The position numbers and the translations under genes were made by a program. Positions 45,264 through 53,052 of a DNA stretch of 57,663 bases are shown piece after piece. How positions within the stretch are numbered: the stretch's first letter is position 1; each line of letters opens with the position of its first letter. This DNA comes from an uncultured Lachnospiraceae bacterium (GTDB lineage: Bacteria; Bacillota; Clostridia; Lachnospirales; Lachnospiraceae): the NCBI GenBank assembly GCA_902796425.1, contig CADBPC010000170.1, forward strand, positions 1 through 57,663, in the 5' to 3' direction. The notes under the pieces are model-generated. The model was not told the origin of the DNA and did not search any database. It saw nothing but the letters and a program-made list of their open reading frames with translations.

Positions 45264-45295
45264 ATGCCGCGCTGCCGGAAACCGGGGCGCAGCAT
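45264..45295 (-). other. Intercistronic hairpin oadB-oadA
   Basis: ATGCCGCGC (45264-45272) pairs with GCGCAGCAT (45287-45295), nine pairs with one wobble, and the loop contains CCGG repeats that can pair again. It lies in the 110-base gap between oadB and oadA and has no following U-run. One of several hairpins in this cluster. Confidence 0.55.
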
Positions 45296-45343
45296 GCCGG
45301 TCTGTCTTTTAACTGCGATATGTCCTTCAGATTCCGGAAACGA

Positions 45344-46489
45344 TCAGACAATTCCGAACACTGCCATGAACACACCTGCAACGACTGCAGTTCCGATAAC
45401 GCCTGCGACGTTCGGACCCATTGCATGCATCAGAAGGAAGTTAGTGGGATCCGATTCCGCACCGACCTTCTGGGATACACGGGCAGCCATGGGAACCGCG
45501 GAAACACCTGCGGAACCGATCAGCGGGTTGATCTTGCCCTTGGTAACAATCTTCATCAGCTGACCGAACCAGCAGCCGGCAGCGGTACCGAAGGCAAAAG
45601 CGATAAGTCCGAGTGCGACAATCTTCAGTGTTGCGGCATTCAGGAATGCCTCTGCACTGGTTGTAGCGCCTACGGATGTACCCAGCAGGATAACAACGAT
45701 ATACATCATTGCGTTGGATGCTGTCTCCTGGAGCTGTCTGACAACGCCGCACTCACGGAAGAGGTTGCCCAGCATGAGCATACCGATCAGGGGAGCAGTT
45801 GTAGGAAGAATCATGCTTACTACGATCGTAACGATAATCGGGAAAAGGATGCGCTCAAGCTTGGAAACCGGGCGCAGCTGCTCCATCTTGATCTTTCTGT
45901 CCGCTTCAGTAGTGAACAGGCGCATGATCGGCGGCTGAATGATCGGAACCAGGGACATGTAGGAATACGCCGCAACGGCGATCGGTCCCATGATTTCCGT
46001 CTGGCCCAGCTTTGAGCAGAGGAAAATAGATGTAGGGCCGTCCGCACCGCCGATAATGGAAATTGCAGCGGCTGCCTTTCCGTTAAAGCCCAGAGCGATT
46101 GCTCCGAAGTATGCCGCAAAGATACCGAACTGTGCAGCAGCACCCAGAAGGAAGCTCTTCGGGTTGGCGATCAGCGGACCGAAGTCCGTCATTGCGCCGA
46201 CTCCCATGAAGATCAGAGACGGCAGAATTGCCCATTCATCAAGAATATAGAAATAATACAGCAGTCCGCCGGTTGAGCTGTCAGTCGCGGTCTTGATGAT
46301 ATCCGGATAGATATTGACAAGAAGCATACCGAAAGCGATCGGAACCAGCAGAAGGGGTTCAAAGTCCTTTGCAATGGCAAGGTAAAGGAATACGCATGCC
46401 ACGGCAATCATCAGGTAATTGCCCCAGGAAAGGTTCAGAAAAGCGGTCTGATGTATTAAGTTATTTAAGGTATTTGCAATATATGTCAT
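45344..46489 (-). CDS. oadB: Na+-translocating decarboxylase beta subunit
   Basis: Integral membrane subunit that decarboxylates carboxybiotin and drives Na+ export; 381 residues. About nine hydrophobic helices are seen. The conserved intramembrane motif GGADGPTSIFLCSKLG (about residue 155), with its essential Asp, is intact. The second conserved region is in the C-terminal half, NPLIGSAGVSAVPMAARVSQKVG, followed by NFLLMHAMGPNVAGVIGTAVVAG. The start MTYIANTLNN at 46489 has GGAGG five bases upstream; the ATG four codons earlier overlaps that ribosome binding site. The motifs are those of OadB/MmdB/GcdB, which cannot be told apart by sequence reading alone. Confidence 0.95.
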   Translation of the reverse strand: MTYIANTLNNLIHQTAFLNLSWGNYLMIAVACVFLYLAIAKDFEPLLLVPIAFGMLLVNIYPDIIKTATDSSTGGLLYYFYILDEWAILPSLIFMGVGAMTDFGPLIANPKSFLLGAAAQFGIFAAYFGAIALGFNGKAAAAISIIGGADGPTSIFLCSKLGQTEIMGPIAVAAYSYMSLVPIIQPPIMRLFTTEADRKIKMEQLRPVSKLERILFPIIVTIVVSMILPTTAPLIGMLMLGNLFRECGVVRQLQETASNAMMYIVVILLGTSVGATTSAEAFLNAATLKIVALGLIAFAFGTAAGCWFGQLMKIVTKGKINPLIGSAGVSAVPMAARVSQKVGAESDPTNFLLMHAMGPNVAGVIGTAVVAGVFMAVFGIV

Positions 46490-46504
46490 ATGTACCTCCA
46501 TTGA

Positions 46505-46522
46505 AGCGGATAATCATCCGCT
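46505..46522 (-). other. Intercistronic hairpin biotin carrier-oadB
   Basis: AGCGGAT (46505-46511) and ATCCGCT (46516-46522) form a perfect 7-bp stem with a 4-base loop in the 54-base gap. It lies just before the oadB ribosome binding site and has no U-run. Confidence 0.55.
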
Positions 46523-46543
46523 CCGTTTAACCTAATAACACCC

Positions 46544-46936
46544 TTAGTTCAGTGTAGCAAGAACAGTACCTGCCTCAACCGCATCGCCGACAGCACAGTC
46601 GATGGAAGCAACTGTTCCGTCCTTGGGAGCAACCATCGGGATTTCCATCTTCATGGCTTCTACGATGATAACTGCATCGCCGGCGCTGACTGCATCGCCG
46701 ACCTTCTTCTCAATTTTGAAAACCTTGCCTGCAGCGCCGGCTTCGATCTTGATGGAGCCTGCGCCGGCTCCTGCTGCCTTCGCGGGAGCTGCGGGTGCTG
46801 CGGGTGCCGCAGGCGCTGCCGCGCGGGGAGCTGCGGGTGCTGCAGCACGGGGAGCTGCAGGTGCAGAGGATGCGCCGGTTTCTTCGACGGTTACATCATA
46901 AGCGACACCATTAACGGTAATTGTATAGTTTTTCAT
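46544..46936 (-). CDS. Biotin carboxyl carrier subunit of the decarboxylase cluster
   Basis: A 130-residue soluble protein. Residues 1-20 (MKNYTITVNGVAYDVTVEE) are the usual lead-in of OadA/MmdC-type carriers. A flexible linker follows with repeated Ala-Ala-Pro-Arg and Ala-Ala-Pro units (about 25-60). The biotinyl domain has the biotinylation site VEAMKMEI (about residue 96). It shuttles the carboxyl group between the carboxyltransferases and OadB. The ATG at 46936 has GGAGG six bases upstream; the longer frame to 47005 overlaps the intercistronic hairpin and is rejected. The repeated DNA here is due to the codons of the linker. Confidence 0.93.
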   Translation of the reverse strand: MKNYTITVNGVAYDVTVEETGASSAPAAPRAAAPAAPRAAAPAAPAAPAAPAKAAGAGAGSIKIEAGAAGKVFKIEKKVGDAVSAGDAVIIVEAMKMEIPMVAPKDGTVASIDCAVGDAVEAGTVLATLN

Positions 46937-47006
46937 TTGAATCCTCCTTCGGATTATGGCCTGACCCAGCAGACCTGAAATGTATTTTTGTTTGGTATTC
47001 AACACT

Positions 47007-47023
47007 CGGCTGCAGGGCAGCCG
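47007..47023 (-). other. Intercistronic hairpin oadG-biotin carrier
   Basis: CGGCTGC (47007-47013) and GCAGCCG (47017-47023) form a perfect 7-bp stem with a 3-base loop, six bases beyond the oadG stop. No U-run follows. It is one of the gap hairpins of this cluster. Confidence 0.55.
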
Positions 47024-47028
47024 GTCTG

Positions 47029-47778
47029 TCAGATTTTCTTTCTTGCCTTACGGATCGAGCGGACAACAAAGCCATCCGTTGTCTGCCTGCCTTCGCTGGC
47101 CGCGATTGCGGCGGCGATAACGGCAATCAGAGCCCCGTCATCCACAGCCGGTTCTTCGACAGCTGCGGGAGCTGCTGCAGGTGCAGGAGCTGTCTTGACC
47201 TCCTTGACGGGGGTCTCCTTCTTCTTGCTGAAGGCTGCCTGGAGCTTCGGGATATACTGGAAGAGCGCTATGATAACTGCAAGGAGAATCAGGACGACAA
47301 AGGTTGTTCCCATTCCGAGCAGCGTATTGAGCGCCGCCTGCTCCATCAGTTCTCCGAAGGAATACTGTACATTTGTGGTTACGGATTTCGTCTCTACGCC
47401 GTAATCCGTGATGCCGGCCACAATTACCACATCCGCATCATGATCGGAACCGTCGATTCCGATATTGATGGAAACCTCGTTCTTTGCAGATGTTACCGCA
47501 TACTCGTTCTGGTATCCGATAACCTCTCCGATATCCTCTATGGATCCGTTCCAGCTCTGGAGTGCAGGCCCGAACACCTCATCCTCCGCAAGAACCTGTT
47601 CCTGCTCGGTTCCGGCGACCGATTTCATATAATCGACAAGCTGTTCGCCGGATGCGATCCACTGGGATTCTGTTGCCGCGTCTATCGGTTCACCGGCAAT
47701 TCTGCTGTTTTGCGAACCACAGGCGGTAAGCGAGAAGAGGCAGGTAATGACCGCAAGTACTGCTAACCATTTTTTCAT
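47029..47778 (-). CDS. Lipoprotein-OadG fusion (decarboxylase gamma-like subunit)
   Basis: A 249-residue protein. The start MKKWLAVLAV at 47778 (GGAGG seven bases upstream) begins a lipoprotein signal with lipobox LTAC (Cys near residue 21). An extracytoplasmic domain of about 120 residues follows. A transmembrane helix (about 150-170, TTFVVLILLAVIIALFQYI) has the OadG pattern. A cytoplasmic Ala/Pro tail ends in a short helix and a basic terminus (VRSIRKARKKI). Classical OadG has only the helix and tail, so the exported domain is an addition. It probably assembles the membrane subunit with the soluble carboxyltransferases. The exported domain has no recognised function. Confidence 0.75.
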   Translation of the reverse strand: MKKWLAVLAVITCLFSLTACGSQNSRIAGEPIDAATESQWIASGEQLVDYMKSVAGTEQEQVLAEDEVFGPALQSWNGSIEDIGEVIGYQNEYAVTSAKNEVSINIGIDGSDHDADVVIVAGITDYGVETKSVTTNVQYSFGELMEQAALNTLLGMGTTFVVLILLAVIIALFQYIPKLQAAFSKKKETPVKEVKTAPAPAAAPAAVEEPAVDDGALIAVIAAAIAASEGRQTTDGFVVRSIRKARKKI

Positions 47779-47794
47779 AGACTTGCCTCCTTTA

Positions 47795-49216
47795 TCAGAC
47801 CGACGCATGCTTTCTGGAAGGAACATCCTCTCTCTTTGTATAGAGCATTTCCAGTGCGCCGATCAGGTATTTGCGAAGCTCACCCGCTTCGACGATCTGA
47901 TCGATATAGCCGTGAGAAGCGGCACTCTCGATGCCGTTCTGCAGCTGAGCATATTCTTCAGCGGCACTGCGGACTGCATCCGCGTCCTTGCCGGCTGCAA
48001 GAATCTTTGCGGCAAGAGCCGCATCCATGACGCCGACCTTTGCAGTCGGAAGCGCGATGGTGATGTCCGCGCCGAGCGCCTTGGAATTCATTACGTTATA
48101 TGCACTGCCGACAGCGCTGCCGACGATGACATTGACCTTCGGGACCGTAGCTCCCGCAAAAGCAGCCGCAAGAGAAGCCGCAGCGCCTGCGATTCTCTTC
48201 TCGTTGCACTCGCATGCCCTGAAGCCGTTCACGTTGGTGAGTGTGATCACGGGAATCTCGAACGCGTCGCAGAAAGTAACAAAGCGTGCCGCCTTCTCCG
48301 CGCCCTGGGCGGTAAGAGAAGCCTCAAACTCTTCTGCTGCCTCGCCCTTTTCGTCATAGACTGCGCTTCTGTTGGCGACAACGCCGACAGTTGCTCCGTT
48401 CAGGCGGATAAAGCCCGTAGCCATTTCCTTTGCATATTCCTTCTTTGTCTCAAAGAAGACACCTGCATCGGACAGGTCAGCTGCCGTGACAGACGGATCA
48501 GCAATTCCCGCAGCTACGGCCGCGCTCTCTCTGTTAAGGTCATCTTCACATTCGCAGACAGCTTCGTCTTCGTTATTGGAAGGAAGAAGTGCAACCAGAT
48601 CACGGATCATGCCAAGGACCTCGTCCTCATCACCGACCGCATCCACGTTGCCGCTCTTTGCCTTCGCCGCTGCGCCCGATGTGTCATTCTTGTCCTGGCT
48701 GTTGCCCGGAAGCGCGTTCGGGGAATTGACGAAAAGCTTCGAGTCCTTTGCCATAAAAGCGAAATCAGACATGCCGGGAATCAGGGAAAGTCCGCCGCCG
48801 CAGCTGCCGAAAACCGCTGCGATCTGCGGGATCACGCCCGATGCCTTTGCCTGCTGCGCGTAAATCGTACCGAAAGCGCCCAGTGCATCGATGCCTTCCT
48901 GCAGTCTGAAGCCGGCGCTGTCGAGAAGGCCGATCACAGGCGCACCCATTTTCAGGGCAAGATTATAAAGGTCAGAAATCTTGCGCGCGTGCATCTCTCC
49001 TATAGAGCCTCCCAGAACCGACGCATCCTGGCTGTAGACAAATACAAGATTTCCGCCGATTGTCCCGTAGCCGGTGATGACACCGTCAGAAGGCGTCTTT
49101 TCCGGTTTCAGGTTGAAATTGGTCGCTCTTGCCGTTACAAGCGCGCCGACTTCAACGAAACTGTTGCCGTCGAGAAGAGATTCTATTCTCTGTCTCGCTT
49201 TTGAAGAACTGCTCAT
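47795..49216 (-). CDS. Acyl-CoA-type carboxyltransferase (MmdA/12S-like) subunit
   Basis: A 473-residue carboxyltransferase of the crotonase-like superfamily. N-terminal motifs are SFVEVGALVTARATNFN, GVITGYGTIGG and VFVYSQDASVLGGSIGEMHARKI. A second half domain contains FIRLNGATVGVVANRS. AVFGSCGGGLSLIPGMSDF and VGSAVGSAYNVMNSKALGAD provide the oxyanion loops. Substrates in the family are methylmalonyl-CoA, glutaconyl-CoA and malonyl-CoA. The sequence is more divergent and slightly shorter than MmdA (about 515), so the substrate is not assigned. The start MSSSSKARQR at 49216 has GGAGG eight bases upstream. It is the first gene of the cluster, and is joined by a second, 5S-type, carboxyltransferase. 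Confidence 0.85.
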   Translation of the reverse strand: MSSSSKARQRIESLLDGNSFVEVGALVTARATNFNLKPEKTPSDGVITGYGTIGGNLVFVYSQDASVLGGSIGEMHARKISDLYNLALKMGAPVIGLLDSAGFRLQEGIDALGAFGTIYAQQAKASGVIPQIAAVFGSCGGGLSLIPGMSDFAFMAKDSKLFVNSPNALPGNSQDKNDTSGAAAKAKSGNVDAVGDEDEVLGMIRDLVALLPSNNEDEAVCECEDDLNRESAAVAAGIADPSVTAADLSDAGVFFETKKEYAKEMATGFIRLNGATVGVVANRSAVYDEKGEAAEEFEASLTAQGAEKAARFVTFCDAFEIPVITLTNVNGFRACECNEKRIAGAAASLAAAFAGATVPKVNVIVGSAVGSAYNVMNSKALGADITIALPTAKVGVMDAALAAKILAAGKDADAVRSAAEEYAQLQNGIESAASHGYIDQIVEAGELRKYLIGALEMLYTKREDVPSRKHASV

Positions 49217-49305
49217 ACTATAAACCTCCATATATGTAGTAATAACGGGTAAAGTGGAAGTAATAAACGCCATTTTCCGCGAACCCGCTCACTGCGCCAT
49301 TTGTC

Positions 49306-49314
49306 AGTATAACA
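49306..49314 (-). promoter_or_regulatory. Extended -10 promoter of the decarboxylase cluster
   Basis: Minus strand TGTTATACT, an extended -10 element (TGn plus TATACT at 49306-49311), with no good -35 at 17 bases. The predicted start is near 49300, giving an 80-base leader before the acyl-CoA-type carboxyltransferase gene. Confidence 0.5.
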
Positions 49315-49346
49315 TACTAATCGTCAACTGCACACAGCAAATTATT

Positions 49347-50057
49347 TCAGATCCCCAGGCGGGAATCAATTTCCTTTTCTGCTTCTTCCCTGAATTCATC
49401 CGTTACCAGGGCATCGGGAGAAGGCAGGTCCGACAGTTCCTTTACTCCGAAGCATCGGAGGAACTGCTGGGTTGTGCCGAAGATGATCGGCCTTCCGGGT
49501 ACATCCGCCTTTCTGCCGAGCTCCCTTATGAGATCATAATCAAGGAGCCTGTTGACGGCGTATTCACAGGAAACTCCGCGGATCGATTCAATCTCCGCCT
49601 TCGTAATCGGCTGTTTATAAGCGATGATGGAAAGCGTCTCGATAACCGAATCCGAAAGAGTCAGCTTTTTGGGTACGCGGGCGATCCGGATGAGATTCCC
49701 GTACTGCTCCGGTCTTGTACTCATCTGCACGGAATTCTCAAACTGGCAGATCATAAGGCCTGACCCCGGGGTGTCGTATTTTTCCTTAAGAAGATCGATC
49801 ACCTTTGTGATGCGGCGCTCTGTCTTTTCCAGAGCTTTTGCAAGGGCGGATATTTCCACCGCGTCTCCCATGGAAAACAGGATCGCTTCCACAGCCGCCA
49901 TCAGCTCCGGATCCGTGTCCATCGGAGCGGATACCGCAGAGTCCTCTTTCCCGGCGCCTTCCTCCTTATCAAGAAAGACCGATTCCTGGACATACTGCTG
50001 CTTTTTATGTGTGCTGTCTGATTTTTCCGGGTGTTCCCCGGCGAGTAGATTTTCCAT
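49347..50057 (-). CDS. scpB: Segregation and condensation protein B
   Basis: Winged-helix partner of SMC-ScpA in chromosome condensation. The 236 residues include the two winged helices: ELMAAVEAILFSMGDAVEISALAKAL and LSIIAYKQPITKAEIESIRGVSCEYAVNRLLDYDLIRELGRK, ending with the beta hairpin GRPIIFGTTQQFL. The first 45 residues (acidic, Lys/Glu-rich) are an extension not found in most ScpB proteins. The ATG at 50057 lacks a good ribosome binding site and an in-frame stop lies four codons upstream, so a later start at MDTDPEL is possible. It follows scpA by 124 bases. Confidence 0.92.
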   Translation of the reverse strand: MENLLAGEHPEKSDSTHKKQQYVQESVFLDKEEGAGKEDSAVSAPMDTDPELMAAVEAILFSMGDAVEISALAKALEKTERRITKVIDLLKEKYDTPGSGLMICQFENSVQMSTRPEQYGNLIRIARVPKKLTLSDSVIETLSIIAYKQPITKAEIESIRGVSCEYAVNRLLDYDLIRELGRKADVPGRPIIFGTTQQFLRCFGVKELSDLPSPDALVTDEFREEAEKEIDSRLGI

Positions 50058-50181
50058 ATATCTTTTTTACAGATCGAAAGGGCAGTCCCTGCCGTCATCT
50101 GCCGGCGCAGGTTCTGCCCTGTATCCTGTCTGTTGTGTTTTCCGGCCTTTTGCAGCGCAGTGCTTGCCGCAAAAGCTCCTC

Positions 50182-50979
50182 TCAGGCTATATCTTCAAGA
50201 GCGGTCTGAGATGTAATTGTTTTGACGGTATCGATGACAATGTCGCCGAACAGTTCGTCCTGGCGGATCACGATATTGCCGGTCTTCATCAGCTCGAGAA
50301 TCACAAGGAAGGAAACGATCACTTCTTCCTTGCTCTTCTGGTTTTCGAGGAGCTGTCGGAAGCCGGTATGTCTGTGCTCATTCAGGTAAGCGCCGATATA
50401 AAGAATCTTGGAATTCAGGTCGATCTCTTCCTTTTCGATCTTCCCGAAGCCGGCACGGACCGGGTCCACCCTGAACTTCTGTCTCTTGAGGATTTCCTGA
50501 AAAATATCGCTCAGCTTTGCCAGCGTGGTATCGCCGATCAGTTCCTCATAGTTCACGGGAGGAATATAGTCCCTGACTTCTTTCGGAAGCTTTTTGCTTC
50601 TGTAGACATTCCTCGCCGCGCTCGACGACATTTCCCTCAGCTGCAGCGACATGTACTTGTATGTCTTGTATTCCAGAAGCTTCTGAACCAGTTCCGCTCT
50701 GGGGTCTTCTTCCTCTCCTTCTTCATTCACCTCACGGGGCAGCAGCATACGGCACTTAATATCGAGAAGAGTTGCCGCCATGACAAGGAACTCGCTCATG
50801 ACATTCATGTCAGGGGCATCGCTCCCGGTCCGGCGCTGCATCTCTTCAACGTATTCCATATACTGGTCCGTGATCTGGGCGATCGGGATGTCGTAAATAT
50901 CAACCTTATTCCTGTCGATCAGATGCAGCAGAAGATCCAGCGGTCCTTCAAAAGCTTCAAGCTTGAATTCCAGAGCCAT
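50182..50979 (-). CDS. scpA: Segregation and condensation protein A
   Basis: Kleisin subunit of the SMC-ScpAB condensin; 265 residues. The N-terminal SMC-neck-binding region reads FKLEAFEGPLDLLLHLIDRNKVDIYDIPIAQITDQY, a textbook ScpA start. The middle is helical and acidic (EEGEEEDPRAELVQKLLEYK). The C-terminal winged helix has VIVSFLVILELMKTGNIVIRQDELFGDIVI. The ribosome binding site AAAGGGCG is modest. Gene order metK-scpA-scpB is on the same strand; the metK stop is 50 bases upstream, so scpAB may be co-transcribed with metK. Confidence 0.95.
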   Translation of the reverse strand: MALEFKLEAFEGPLDLLLHLIDRNKVDIYDIPIAQITDQYMEYVEEMQRRTGSDAPDMNVMSEFLVMAATLLDIKCRMLLPREVNEEGEEEDPRAELVQKLLEYKTYKYMSLQLREMSSSAARNVYRSKKLPKEVRDYIPPVNYEELIGDTTLAKLSDIFQEILKRQKFRVDPVRAGFGKIEKEEIDLNSKILYIGAYLNEHRHTGFRQLLENQKSKEEVIVSFLVILELMKTGNIVIRQDELFGDIVIDTVKTITSQTALEDIA

Positions 50980-51029
50980 TAATTACACGCCCTTTATCCA
51001 TCCGTCCGATGCGGCAGCCCTGCCGCCGT

Positions 51030-52220
51030 TTACCGGATTTCACCTCTTAATTCATCGACCTTGTCAAGCTCCTCCCAGGGAAGCTTTACGTCTGTCCTGC
51101 CAAAGTGGCCGTATGCAGCGGTTGCCCTGTAAATCGGTCTGCGCAGATCCAGCATCTTAATGATGCCTGCGGGACGAAGGTCAAAGTGTCTGCGGATGAT
51201 CTCAACGATCTTCTCCTCGTCAACCCTGCCTGTGCCGAAGGTATTGACATTGACCGATGTCGGCTGTGCAACGCCGATCGCATAGGAAAGCTGAATCTCA
51301 AGTCTGTCGGCATAGCCTGCCGCCACAAGGTTCTTTGCGACATAACGCGCTGCATACGCCGCGCTTCTGTCGACCTTGGTGCAGTCCTTGCCCGAGAAAG
51401 CACCGCCGCCGTGTCTTCCTACGCCGCCATAGGTGTCGACGATGATCTTGCGTCCGGTAAGGCCGGCATCACCGTGAGGTCCTCCGATGACAAAGCGTCC
51501 CGTGGGATTAATGAAGATCTTGGTGTTCGCATCGACCATTGCGGCATCGACAACGGGATCAATTACATATTTGCGGATATCGCTGTGAATCTGCTCCTGG
51601 GAGATCTCAGCGTCATGCTGCGTCGAGATGACAATCGCCTCAAGACGGACGGGCCTGTTGTCTGCATCATACTCCACGGAAACCTGGCTTTTTCCGTCCG
51701 GTCTTAAATAAGAAAGAGTTCCATCCTTGCGGACCTTCGTGAGCTGTCTTGTCAGCTTGTGTGCAAGGTCGATCGAATAAGGCATATAGCTTTCCGTCTC
51801 ATTCGTTGCATAACCGAACATCATTCCCTGGTCGCCGGCGCCGATCGCCTCGATCTGCTCGTCGGTCATCGCGGACTCCCTTGCTTCAAGAGCCCTGTCA
51901 ACGCCCATCGCGATATCGGGGGACTGCTGGTCCATCGCCACGAAGACTGCGCAGGTATCTGCATCGAACCCCTTGTCGGAGCTGTCATATCCGATTTCAC
52001 GGATCGTGTCACGGATAATCTTCTGATAATCAAGTCTTGCCTTGGTTGTGATCTCACCCGTTACAACCACAAAACCCGTGCAGGTCATGGCCTCGCAGGC
52101 GACGCGGCTCATCGGGTCCTCTGCCATGCAGGCATCAAGGATGGAATCGGAAATCGCATCGCAGATTTTATCCGGATGTCCTTCTGTGACAGATTCGGAT
52201 GTAAAAATATATTTGTCCAT
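51030..52220 (-). CDS. metK: S-adenosylmethionine synthetase
   Basis: Makes SAM from methionine and ATP; 396 residues. Motifs: [25 protein letters not shown] at the N terminus, the conserved [12 protein letters not shown] hexapeptide region (residues about 118-129), and the P-loop-like [23 protein letters not shown] near residue 275. The ribosome binding site AAAGGAAAG is close to the ATG. It is preceded by a SAM-I riboswitch with an intrinsic terminator, so transcription is expected to fall when SAM is abundant. Confidence 0.98.
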   Translation of the reverse strand: MDKYIFTSESVTEGHPDKICDAISDSILDACMAEDPMSRVACEAMTCTGFVVVTGEITTKARLDYQKIIRDTIREIGYDSSDKGFDADTCAVFVAMDQQSPDIAMGVDRALEARESAMTDEQIEAIGAGDQGMMFGYATNETESYMPYSIDLAHKLTRQLTKVRKDGTLSYLRPDGKSQVSVEYDADNRPVRLEAIVISTQHDAEISQEQIHSDIRKYVIDPVVDAAMVDANTKIFINPTGRFVIGGPHGDAGLTGRKIIVDTYGGVGRHGGGAFSGKDCTKVDRSAAYAARYVAKNLVAAGYADRLEIQLSYAIGVAQPTSVNVNTFGTGRVDEEKIVEIIRRHFDLRPAGIIKMLDLRRPIYRATAAYGHFGRTDVKLPWEELDKVDELRGEIR

Positions 52221-52270
52221 TTCTTTCCTTTCCGGCAGTGCCGGCGGCAGCTGCCATTAAACAAATCGCG

Positions 52271-52304
52271 AAAAAAATCCCCCGCGCGGTCAAACACAAG
52301 GGAT
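52271..52304 (-). terminator. SAM riboswitch expression-platform terminator
   Basis: On the minus strand ATCCCTTGTG pairs with CGCGGGGGAT (10 pairs, three G-T wobbles) around an 8-base loop and is followed by seven T residues (52271-52277). The upstream AAGGG, just after the aptamer, can pair with CCCTT in the terminator arm and may form the antiterminator. Confidence 0.85.
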
Positions 52305-52335
52305 CTGCGATAGCACTACCCTTATTGTTCGATCG

Positions 52336-52476
52336 TCTCTTACCGCTTGCAGATTCCGAAAAACGGAACCGCAGCCGGCGGGACGTCCGCTCAGGCTGGC
52401 ACCTTTCCTTCTGCATTTTGAAGGGGGCTGCCGTGGCTTCACCGGTCCTTATACCTCCACCACTCTGAATAAGAGA
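52336..52476 (-). ncRNA. SAM-I riboswitch (S-box) in front of metK
   Basis: The minus-strand RNA has the S-box consensus. P1 is TCTCTTAT (52469-52476) pairing with TAAGAGA (52336-52342). The conserved core reads AGAGTGGTGGAGG, then ACCGGTGAAGCC and CGGCA. It continues with AAAGGTGCCAGCCTG and closes with AGAGACGA. The P3 and P4 arms are present. Ligand is S-adenosylmethionine. Control is by transcription termination. The 382-base gap between metK and the divergent gene holds this riboswitch, its terminator and promoters. Confidence 0.95.
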
Positions 52477-52497
52477 TCAGGCAGCTGACTGCCTGAT
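52476..52497 (-). other. Extra 5' hairpin abutting the SAM aptamer
   Basis: ATCAGGCAG (52476-52484) and CTGCCTGAT (52489-52497) make a perfect 9-bp stem with a 4-base loop. Its last base is the first base of P1, so it could stack coaxially on the aptamer. It lies within the transcribed leader and is not part of the standard S-box consensus. Confidence 0.6.
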
Positions 52498-52515
52498 AAT
52501 ATTCAATTGACTGGA

Positions 52516-52544
52516 ATAATACAACTACTGCCTGCCGTTGTCAA
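52516..52544 (-). promoter_or_regulatory. Sigma-A promoter of the metK leader
   Basis: -35 TTGACA (52539-52544), 17-base spacer, -10 TATTAT (52516-52521) on the minus strand. The predicted transcription start is near 52509, about 30 bases before the SAM-I aptamer P1. Confidence 0.8.
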
Positions 52545-52566
52545 TCACTTTAGATCCGGCATGCAG

Positions 52567-52595
52567 TTTACTTTCAGATGCGGAAAAGCTATACT
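52567..52595 (+). promoter_or_regulatory. Promoter placed directly at the start codon of the divergent small membrane gene
   Basis: -35 TTTACT (52567-52572), 17-base spacer, -10 TATACT (52590-52595). The -10 ends only seven bases before the ATG at 52603. Transcription would start at or next to the A of the ATG. There is no ribosome binding site upstream, so a leaderless mRNA is likely if this promoter is used. Confidence 0.55.
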
Positions 52596-52602
52596 GTTAC
52601 GC

Positions 52603-53052
52603 ATGAACGACGATTATAACAATTCTTACCAATATAACAGACAGGGACGCGGAGAGGATTATCACGAGTACCCGACAGACCCTTCGAGGACGCTTGAAAA
52701 CATGTCACAGATCCTCGGGCTTCTGTCGATCGGGTCGTGTTTTATTTTCCCTGTGATTCTTCCGTTCATCTTTGCCAGTGTCGCGATCATGCTGGCGATT
52801 ATCTCCCGCGGCAAGCTGGATAAATTCCATCCGATTGCAAAGCGCGGCGTTACGCTCGCCTGCATCGGTATCGCGATCAATCTCGTCATCACTGCATCCG
52901 TAGCGGCAACATCCTACCGCATCCTTACGGACAGGCAGATGCGCAGCCAGGCCAATGAACTCATGGAGCGCATGTACGGCTATCCGATGGATGACCTCCT
53001 CCGGCAGCTGGATGACATTTACGGGACAAATCTCACTGAAATGGCAGAATAA
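52603..53052 (+). CDS. Small membrane protein, DUF4190-like
   Basis: A 149-residue protein. The N-terminal 40 residues are polar and Tyr/Asn/Asp-rich. Two hydrophobic segments follow (about 44-72, LGLLSIGSCFIFPVILPFIFASVAIMLAIIS) and one more (about 86-107, GVTLACIGIAINLVITASVAA), with a charged C-terminal tail of about 40 residues. The pattern resembles DUF4190 proteins: short, two or three helices, with a RGKLDKFHPIAKRGVTLACIGI loop. Function unknown. The upstream frame extends to 52507 but lacks a ribosome binding site, and the promoter falls inside it, so the ATG at 52603 is preferred. Its stop overlaps the next start (TAATG). Confidence 0.65.
   Translation: MNDDYNNSYQYNRQGRGEDYHEYPTDPSRTLENMSQILGLLSIGSCFIFPVILPFIFASVAIMLAIISRGKLDKFHPIAKRGVTLACIGIAINLVITASVAATSYRILTDRQMRSQANELMERMYGYPMDDLLRQLDDIYGTNLTEMAE

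Noticed and set aside
46660..46870. Repeated GC-rich DNA in the biotin carrier gene, looking like a tandem repeat
   Set aside because: The periodicity comes from Ala-Ala-Pro codons of the flexible linker, usual for biotin carrier proteins; not a CRISPR or a mobile repeat.
47747..49204. Plus-strand frame opposite the acyl-CoA-type carboxyltransferase (485 codons)
   Set aside because: Antisense to a conserved enzyme; reads as low-similarity Arg/Cys-rich translation.
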